This document shows, piece after piece, positions 46,101 through 50,766 of a stretch of 50,766 nt of DNA. The DNA comes from an uncultured Clostridium sp. (GTDB taxonomy: Bacteria; Bacillota; Clostridia; TANB77; CAG-508): positions 1 through 50,766 of the forward strand of contig CAOKQZ010000012.1 in assembly GCA_948471055.1 (NCBI GenBank), written 5' to 3'. Below the pieces are notes generated by a model. The model made no database searches. It was not told the DNA's origin and saw nothing but the letters and a program-made list of their open reading frames with translations. The first letter of the stretch is position 1. Every line of letters begins with the position of its first letter. A program made the translations under genes and the position numbers.

Positions 46101-46819
46101 CGTTATCAGATGTGGCGAACATAGAAGAAACGGATGGATTATCGTCTATCCAGCATGATAAGCAAGAACGTTACGTTAGTGTAACAGCAACCGTAAAAAC
46201 CGATAGTAATGTAGGATTAGTAGGAAGAGAAGTACAAAATAAATTAAAAGAATATACACCAAAAGAAGGATATACTGTGGAACTACAAGGAGAAAGTGAA
46301 ACCATCAATCAATCCTTAAAAGATTTAGGACTTATGATTTTGCTAGCCATTGTATTTATTTACCTAATCATGGTAGCACAGTTCCAATCCCTAAAATCAC
46401 CATTTATTGTTATGTTCACCATTCCACTAGCCTTCACAGGAGGATTATTAGCACTATGGATTTGTGGATGTGAAATAAGCTTAATTGCAATGCTAGGCTT
46501 TCTAATGCTAGCAGGTGTGGTTGTAAACAATGGAATTGTATTTATCGATTATGCTAATTATTTACGAAAAGAAAAAGGCTTACCTGTAAAAGAGGCACTA
46601 ATACAAACTGGAAAAACCAGACTAAAACCAATTCTAATGACAGCCCTAACAACAATATTAGGACTATCCACCATGGCCCTAGGAATGGGTCAAGGTTCCG
46701 AAATGATACAACCATTAGGAATTGTAACTATAGGAGGACTTGTGTATTCTACCATGCTAACCCTATATCTTGTTCCAGCATTGTATATGATAATGAATAA
46801 GGATAAAAAGAAATCATAG
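43121..46819 (+). CDS. RND-family exporter with coiled-coil insertion
   Basis: The 1232-residue inner-membrane transporter belongs to the AcrB/HAE1-like RND superfamily. The N-terminal segment is followed by DLLPKMDLPYALIITTYVGASPEKVE, typical of the group. The first outside loop contains a long coiled coil (about residues 210-420), found in monoderm RND proteins and possibly replacing a periplasmic adaptor. The second half has GVGMLVDNSIVVIENIYRL and GVVVNNGIVFIDYANYL, the paired RND transmembrane motifs. The substrate is unknown; drug or lipid export is plausible. It is a single gene with its own terminator. Confidence 0.93.
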   Translation: MISGYSVKKPFTVFVAVILIVLLGVISFTNMTTDLLPKMDLPYALIITTYVGASPEKVETVVTKPMEQSMATVSNVKNISSVSSENSSMVILEFSNDVNMDSALIELNGKIDLIKANWNDSNIGAPIVSKINPNMLPVMISAVDVGEMDLAEIKNFVNQNILPELERISGVASVSATGIVEEKLEIKLNQAKIDEVNTKLTDYVNATLSKTGGELNSAKAQLAKGKEELQKQSNEQMGKLLDGLKQIQTGISTIASTESELATKEEGLKFTKTTLTTTLQGMEQALVKLNDEKAQLVKLGEAVTEEQKARLELLNNSITKTEKLKNETTAKLKEVEVGLTQLTVGKTELAKQKTSLQQKEVELEKAKATLTIELSKAASKLEQGEQELEKGIKEFEVARDEALKSASIDGIITQEMVSNILMANNFSMPAGYIETEEDKMLIKVGDKFENLEEIENMTLLSFEIEGLEKVTLKDLADIGYADNSSEVYAKVNGNNAIMLSFQKQSTASTAEVCKEIEQTMEQLEQKNEGVRFTTLMNQGIYIDLIIGTVLENLFYGAILAVIILLLFLKDYKPTIIIALSIPISLTFAIALMYFTGVTINIISLSGLALGVGMLVDNSIVVIENIYRLRQEGSSVKEASIQGAARVAGAIAASTLTTVCVFLPIVFVEGISRQLFTDMGLTIGYSLLASLIVALTLVPAMASKMFKNTNQRETKLFDKFVGAYEKTLKVALNHKAIVIIFCVVLLITSAILAGNMGTAFIPDVEGTQMSITITPPKEVTKKEAQDKTNEIVGVLLENIKEIDTIGAINSSAMGSMSLSNGTANTMNLYAILKEDKKTSNKEIEKRIYELTKDCGYEISVSTSNMDMSSMMSSGIQIVIKGKETEELQKIAKEITSMIEQIDGIDSVDSGVSETQKEKHVVVNKDKAMEYGLTVAGIYQTIVSEVSNQKEATDVTIENKDYPVVVVKQEEKKTTTDNLGAIKLSGKKNNETVEVALSDVANIEETDGLSSIQHDKQERYVSVTATVKTDSNVGLVGREVQNKLKEYTPKEGYTVELQGESETINQSLKDLGLMILLAIVFIYLIMVAQFQSLKSPFIVMFTIPLAFTGGLLALWICGCEISLIAMLGFLMLAGVVVNNGIVFIDYANYLRKEKGLPVKEALIQTGKTRLKPILMTALTTILGLSTMALGMGQGSEMIQPLGIVTIGGLVYSTMLTLYLVPALYMIMNKDKKKS

Positions 46820-46837
46820 AGATATGATTTCTTTTTT
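46807..46837 (+). terminator. Terminator of the RND gene
   Basis: AAAGAAATCATA and TATGATTTCTTTTTT form a stem that overlaps the stop codon. Confidence 0.8.
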
Positions 46838-46946
46838 GACAAAACATGTTGAAAAATGCAAATGAAACATCGAATCCATACCAAGTCCAAAAGCAGAGCC
46901 TTTCAAATTTGGCTTGCTCAAATGGGAAAGGAATATGTAAGAGATA

Positions 46947-46983
46947 AAAAATAAGAGACGCGCATTGCACGTCTCTTATTTTT
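46947..46983. terminator. Bidirectional terminator
   Basis: AAAATAAGAGACG and CGTCTCTTATTTT form a perfect stem between the RND gene and the convergent foreign gene. The 46845-46950 stretch before it holds only very short open frames. Confidence 0.8.
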
Positions 46984-47389
46984 AGTCGGATATTTCATCC
47001 AGCCGAGTTCCAGGATACTGCAGTACAGGTGCCTTAGCACCTTTGGATTTTTCTACAATTTTCATACTGCTTCCTTCACCTGTCACCTTGTACACATTAC
47101 ATTTCCGGCGAGAAAGATTTTCCCGAATGTACAGCTTTATTTCGTCTGCTGTCTTTTCGGCACTTTCTGTCAGCCATTCAAACACCTTTTCCAGTTTTAA
47201 GATAGGAATATCTTGGCAGTAGAGTTCTATACTTGTCAAGTTATTTACCTTATCCTCGTCTTCTACATTCCGGATTGTGATGTTCCACATGTAGTAGCTG
47301 AATGAACCATCCCTCCACGGAATAGCATTTACAGCATAGTCATTGCTTGCTGCCATTGCTCCGTTGCGTGAATCGAATTGAATTTTCAT
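46982..47389 (-). CDS. Foreign small protein with in-frame CGG codons
   Basis: I do not recognise this 135-residue soluble protein. It starts MKIQFDSRNGAMAASNDYAV and has a middle part around LKLEKVFEWLTESAEKTADE. Its base composition is clearly more GC-rich than its neighbours. Four of its arginines are CGG (in TIRNV, YIRE, SRRK and GTRLD), whereas native genes here have none outside the frameshift sites. Two are followed by A and would trigger a shift if CGGA is always read that way. This points to recent transfer from a bacterium with standard CGG decoding. GGAGGG lies upstream of the ATG. Confidence 0.8.
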   Translation of the reverse strand: MKIQFDSRNGAMAASNDYAVNAIPWRDGSFSYYMWNITIRNVEDEDKVNNLTSIELYCQDIPILKLEKVFEWLTESAEKTADEIKLYIRENLSRRKCNVYKVTGEGSSMKIVEKSKGAKAPVLQYPGTRLDEISD

Positions 47390-47544
47390 TTTGTGCCCTC
47401 CTTTAACCTTACAAGGTTGATGATTTTCAAAAGATTATACCCTTATTATACTACTATTTACATAAAATTTCAATAATTGTTATGTATTCGGTTTAAAAGG
47501 TGTATCTTTTGACAAGACTTTTGTATAAATTTTCACAAAAAGTC

Positions 47545-47573
47545 TTGACAGGGCATATGATATGGTATATATT
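47545..47573 (+). promoter_or_regulatory. Promoter of the metal-resistance operon
   Basis: TTGACA at 47545-47550 and TATATT at 47568-47573 with a 17-base spacer. Confidence 0.75.
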
Positions 47574-47576
47574 AAT

Positions 47577-47596
47577 ATATGAACATGTATGCATAT
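47577..47596 (+). promoter_or_regulatory. Probable ArsR/CadC-type operator
   Basis: ATATGAACATGTATGCATAT is an imperfect palindrome right after the -10 box, at the transcription start. It resembles the ATA-TGAAC-type operators of ArsR/SmtB repressors. Confidence 0.5.
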
Positions 47597-47609
47597 GAAA
47601 GGAGAAAGG

Positions 47610-47984
47610 ATGGAAGAGAAAGAGTATATCTGTGGCGAGAAATGCCCACATTATCAAACAATTCGCAAAGTAAAGCAAGAAGAACCAAATGAGGAAGAAA
47701 TTGAAATGGTATCCAATATGTTTAAGCTATTTGCAGACAATACAAGGCTTCGTATTATTTGTAGTATTCTAAATACGGAATTATGCGTGTGCGATTTGTG
47801 TGAGTTACTGGATCTAAATCAATCAACCGTATCACATCAGTTGCAAATTTTGCGAAACGCAAAATTAGTAAAATATCGAAGAGAAGGAAAACAAATTTAT
47901 TATCGTTTACAGGATGAACATATTGAACAAATTATTTCAACAAGTTTAGAACATATTAGAGAAGAGGAGGGAAGAATCAAATGA
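47610..47984 (+). CDS. ArsR/SmtB-family metal-sensing repressor
   Basis: The 124-residue winged-helix repressor has LCVCDLCELLDLNQSTVSHQL, combining the CVCDLC metal-binding motif with the recognition helix. An N-terminal Cys pair (YICGEKCPHY) fits a CadC-like sensor of cadmium, lead or zinc. I chose the ATG at 47610 after AAAGGAGAAAGG; the frame opens at 47589 but that part overlaps the probable operator. It overlaps the ATPase gene by four bases (ATGA), so it is expected to control that exporter and itself. Confidence 0.92.
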   Translation: MEEKEYICGEKCPHYQTIRKVKQEEPNEEEIEMVSNMFKLFADNTRLRIICSILNTELCVCDLCELLDLNQSTVSHQLQILRNAKLVKYRREGKQIYYRLQDEHIEQIISTSLEHIREEEGRIK

Positions 47985-49912
47985 GTTGCCATCATTGTGA
48001 AAATCAACATCATCATGAACACGAACATCATAGCGAAAAAGAAGAAAAATTATCAAAATATTTATATGGAATTGCCATTTTTTGTTTTGTGTTATCTCTT
48101 ATTCCCATTTTTGCACCCTATAAAATAGAGCTAATTGCATTAACCATTCTATTTTCTGGTTATGAAATGCTATTTCATGGAATCAAAAATATCTTTCGCC
48201 TAAATTTTGAAGAAGAAACTCTTATGACCATTGCGGTCATTGCAGCCTTTGCACTTGGTGAGTATCTAGAAAGCGGTTTGGTAATTTTATTATATCGCCT
48301 TGGTGAATTCCTAGAAGAACGAGCAAGCGAAAAATCCGAAGACAGTATAAAAGAAATTGTAAAAATTAAAGCCGATACAGCAAATCGTGTTATTAATAAT
48401 ACCATCGAAACCGTAGATGTAAAAGAAATTAAAGTAGGAGATACGATTTTAATAAAACCAGGAGAAAAAATCCCTGTGGATGGCATTATTTTATACGGAG
48501 AATCCAAAATTGATACATCTAGCCTTACAGGGGAGAGCACACCAATATATGTTACAAAAGAAAACGAGGTATTATCTGGTGGAATTAATTTAACAGGAGC
48601 AATTACCTGTAAAGTAATAAGAGATGTCGAACATTCGGCAGCTTCTCAAATTGTCGATTTAGTGTATGAAGCAACTAACAACAAAGGAAAAACAGAAAAA
48701 TTTATGACAAAATTTTCAAAAATATATACTCCTATTGTTATTGTAATTGCAATTTTAATTGCGATTGTACCATTTGTATTTAAACTAGATACTAAGGAAT
48801 GGATATTAAGAGCACTTATTTTCTTAGTCGCTTCGTGTCCATGTAGCTTAGTCATATCGGTTCCATTATCCTTTTTTACTGCACTTGGAAAAATATCCAA
48901 AAAAGGAATGATTGTAAAAGGAACAAAACATATTGAAAATCTTGCTAAAGCAAGTGTACTTGCCTTTGATAAAACAGGAACGTTAACCACAGGAAAAATG
49001 AAAATTGAACAAATGGAAGTATTTGGAGAATACACGAAAAAAGAGGTTCTTTCATATATGTATAGTTTAGAGTTACTTTCCAACCATCCCATTGGAACAG
49101 CAATTAAAGATTACCAAGATAACATGGAGGAAAAGAAAGTAGAAGACTATAAGGAAATAGCAGGACATGGACTATATGGAAAAATAGAACAAAAAGAGGT
49201 TCTTTTTGGAAATCATAAGCTATTAGAACAATATCAAATTATAACAGACAAAGCAATATCTGAAAATATGGTTGCAAATAGTACAGAAATAGAACAAGGC
49301 ATGATTAGAAGTAATAAAGAAATACCCCAAAATGCAATTTGTTTGGTCGTAGAAAGAAAAATAGCAGGATATATTACCTTAACAGAAGAAATCCGAAATG
49401 AAAGCAAAGACCTAGTAAAAGATTTAAAAAATATTGGCATAAAGAAGACCATTATGCTAACAGGAGATAACGAAAAAAATGCAAAAAAAATAGGAAAAGA
49501 GCTAAATTTGGATGAAATAAAAGCCGCACTTTTACCACAAGATAAGTTAAAAGCAATTGAAGAACTAAAAAACAGAGGAGAAAAAGTAATTTTTGTAGGA
49601 GATGGCATTAATGATAGCCCAGTATTAGCAAGTAGCAATTTTGGAATTGCCATGGGAGCAGGCGCTAATATTGCAAGTATTACCGCAGATGGAATTCTTA
49701 TTTCCAATAACTTAAGCACAATACCAAACATCATAAAAACCGCCAAACGTGCCATGACGGTAGTAAAAGCCAACATTATTTTTTCACTTATTGTAAAACT
49801 CATTGTACTAATACTAGGAGCTATAGGAATAGCCCCAATCTGGCTTGCAATTTTAGCAGACACAGGAGTTACGTTCTTAACTGTTATAAATGCTATACAA
49901 AATATCAAATAG
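47981..49912 (+). CDS. Heavy-metal P1B-type ATPase (Cd/Zn/Pb exporter type)
   Basis: The 643-residue metal pump uses ATP to export soft divalent metals. The N-terminus is a His-rich tail (CHHCENQHHHEHEHHSE) in place of the usual HMA domain. Motifs are TGES (LTGESTP), the metal-site CPC (SCPCSLV), the phosphorylated DKTGTLT and the hinge VGDGINDSP. The family is CadA/ZntA-like. It is translated with the overlapping repressor gene. No in-frame CGG. Confidence 0.94.
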   Translation: MSCHHCENQHHHEHEHHSEKEEKLSKYLYGIAIFCFVLSLIPIFAPYKIELIALTILFSGYEMLFHGIKNIFRLNFEEETLMTIAVIAAFALGEYLESGLVILLYRLGEFLEERASEKSEDSIKEIVKIKADTANRVINNTIETVDVKEIKVGDTILIKPGEKIPVDGIILYGESKIDTSSLTGESTPIYVTKENEVLSGGINLTGAITCKVIRDVEHSAASQIVDLVYEATNNKGKTEKFMTKFSKIYTPIVIVIAILIAIVPFVFKLDTKEWILRALIFLVASCPCSLVISVPLSFFTALGKISKKGMIVKGTKHIENLAKASVLAFDKTGTLTTGKMKIEQMEVFGEYTKKEVLSYMYSLELLSNHPIGTAIKDYQDNMEEKKVEDYKEIAGHGLYGKIEQKEVLFGNHKLLEQYQIITDKAISENMVANSTEIEQGMIRSNKEIPQNAICLVVERKIAGYITLTEEIRNESKDLVKDLKNIGIKKTIMLTGDNEKNAKKIGKELNLDEIKAALLPQDKLKAIEELKNRGEKVIFVGDGINDSPVLASSNFGIAMGAGANIASITADGILISNNLSTIPNIIKTAKRAMTVVKANIIFSLIVKLIVLILGAIGIAPIWLAILADTGVTFLTVINAIQNIK

Positions 49913-49979
49913 AGTTTCTTCCATATTTTGCCAAAAAGATAATTGACTCATCGACTGTATTATTATTTTATAAAAAATG

Positions 49980-50016
49980 CGATGTGAATAATTCAAATTA
50001 GAAATCATTCACATCG
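49980..50016. terminator. Bidirectional terminator
   Basis: CGATGTGAAT and ATTCACATCG form a stem between convergent genes; on the minus strand it is followed by CATTTTTTAT. Confidence 0.78.
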
Positions 50017-50027
50017 TTGATGCCTTG

Positions 50028-50369
50028 TTATTTTTTTAGAAGATTTTTTATTCTTTGAAAAATATTAGCTGCAGTTTTACATTTATTTGATAATTCTGGA
50101 CAATCATTTGGTGCAAAACATGAAAAATAAGGTTCAACAGTTCCAATAAATTTTTCTTCCGAATAATGTGAATGCGTGCAATAAACGCAAAAACGTGTTG
50201 TATCAACCCTTGTCTTTACATTATGCATTGTAGCCAAGTCTGGAATTTCTTCTTTTACATCTGCTTCAAATGTAATTACAGGATATTCTCCATGTTCTTC
50301 AACTATTTTTGCATAAAAACAATTTTTTCTTGTGGCAAAATCTGCACAAATTTTCCGTTCTTGATACAT
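50028..50369 (-). CDS. Cys-rich small protein, unknown, with an in-frame CGG
   Basis: This 113-residue protein has seven or more cysteines (ICADFATRKNCF, RFCVYCTHSH, SCFAPNDCP, NKCKTA) and may bind metal. The ATG at 50369 follows GGAGGTG; an upstream ATG at 50402 has no ribosome site. The fifth codon is CGG followed by A. Reading through it in the normal frame keeps the long Cys-rich protein, so this gene does not fit the frameshift rule and may be acquired. I do not recognise the family. Confidence 0.65.
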   Translation of the reverse strand: MYQERKICADFATRKNCFYAKIVEEHGEYPVITFEADVKEEIPDLATMHNVKTRVDTTRFCVYCTHSHYSEEKFIGTVEPYFSCFAPNDCPELSNKCKTAANIFQRIKNLLKK

Positions 50370-50614
50370 AACAGACACCTCCATTAAATTTTGCTTTTTC
50401 AAGTAACTATTTTTATTATATCATTTTTACTTTGAATTTTGCAATTTTTTGGCAACTTTAGTTTTTTATCAGTACAAGAATTAGAAGAAAAGGAGATAAG
50501 AAAACTGAAAAAGGAATGACAACGATTAATGACAAGAGCTTAAAATCCGTTACACATGTTTTGCACTTTCTTTTTCAAGATAAAGGCGAGAAAAAGTCGA
50601 AAATTTCTACAAAA

Positions 50615-50646
50615 TAGAAAAAATCAACCATTTACTGATTGATTTT
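50615..50646 (-). terminator. Terminator of the tRNA transcript
   Basis: On the minus strand AAAATCAATCAG, a short loop and TTGATTTTTTC form a stem and T-run downstream of the tRNA. The rest of the 50403-50688 gap is AT-rich and I see no gene in it. Confidence 0.65.
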
Positions 50647-50688
50647 CATATCTCTCTGTTCTATAAAAAGTTCGAACAGATACGTCGT

Positions 50689-50764
50689 TGGAGCTACTGG
50701 GCAGAATCGAACTGCCGACCTACAGGTTACGAATCTGTTGCTCTACCAACTGAGCTACAGTAGC
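50689..50764 (-). tRNA. tRNA-Thr (anticodon CGU)
   Basis: The minus strand reads GCTACTG...CAGTAGC as acceptor arms, with GAGC D-stem, T-arm GGCAGTTCGATTCTGCC and encoded CCA after a T discriminator, as in other clostridial tRNA-Thr. The anticodon loop TTCGTAA gives CGU, reading ACG. The anticodon stem has an A-C mismatch next to the loop. The length is 76 bases. It is not an arginine or glycine tRNA, so it does not bear on CGG decoding. Confidence 0.92.
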
Positions 50765-50766
50765 AT

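Noticed and set aside
46845..46950. Very short open frames between the RND gene and the terminator
   Set aside because: About 33 codons, no convincing ribosome site, no recognisable sequence.
1..50766. CRISPR array or ribosomal RNA genes
   Set aside because: No regularly spaced direct repeats and no rRNA-like sequence seen on either strand.

Overview
The window is AT-rich, low-GC Firmicutes DNA, most likely from an uncultured gut member of the Clostridia. The cotJ spore-coat genes point to an endospore former, and the cell envelope genes, RNase HI, TmcAL and T73-type tRNA-Thr fit that group. I cannot name the species.

Main result. Five unrelated native genes (coaE, dprA, a polysaccharide-cluster membrane protein, polA and galE) are each split by a single +1 frame change. 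In every case the change falls at the same tetranucleotide, CGGA, where CGG sits exactly in the zero frame. Reading on from GGA, so that the C is skipped or CGGA is read as a four-base codon, restores a full-length, family-typical protein. In polA, dprA and galE it also restores a near-invariant glycine. By reading every CGG in frame I found no zero-frame CGG codon in any other native-looking gene of the window. The only other in-frame CGG codons are in three short minus-strand genes that look acquired or atypical (1615-1932, 46982-47389, 50028-50369). The simplest reading is that this organism does not decode CGG as arginine and that CGGA yields glycine with a +1 shift across the genome.

Layout. 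1-2.1 kb: the end of a mobile element with a large serine recombinase, inserted into cotJC so that only its first 65 codons remain here; cotJB and cotJA follow. 3-10.2 kb: housekeeping genes tmcAL, rnhA, a radical SAM / DUF4130 DNA-metabolism pair, a papain-like hydrolase with coaE, folD and dprA. 10.4-19.4 kb: a pilin-like surface protein, a class A penicillin-binding protein, cysS, a DUF1189-like membrane protein and ftsH. 19.6-21.4 kb: an accessory module (Rpn-type nuclease and an MntA/HepT toxin-antitoxin pair) bracketed by a 20-bp direct repeat. 21.5-25.7 kb: a VanW-domain protein, rpiA and ruvB. 25.7-34.1 kb: a surface-polysaccharide cluster (three glycosyltransferases, DUF2304, a Wzx-like flippase and two paralogous polytopic membrane proteins). 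34.2-40.6 kb: queH, a RhuM-family insertion, polA, a lytic transglycosylase and galE. 41-46.8 kb: an exported protein, a CmpB-type membrane protein and an RND exporter. 47-49.9 kb: a foreign short gene and a metal-responsive ArsR / P-type ATPase operon. The window ends with a small Cys-rich gene and tRNA-Thr(CGU).

A GC-rich hairpin repeat of about 43-50 bp occurs five times between genes, with stem changes that keep base pairing. A second family of short hairpin repeats flanks rpiA.
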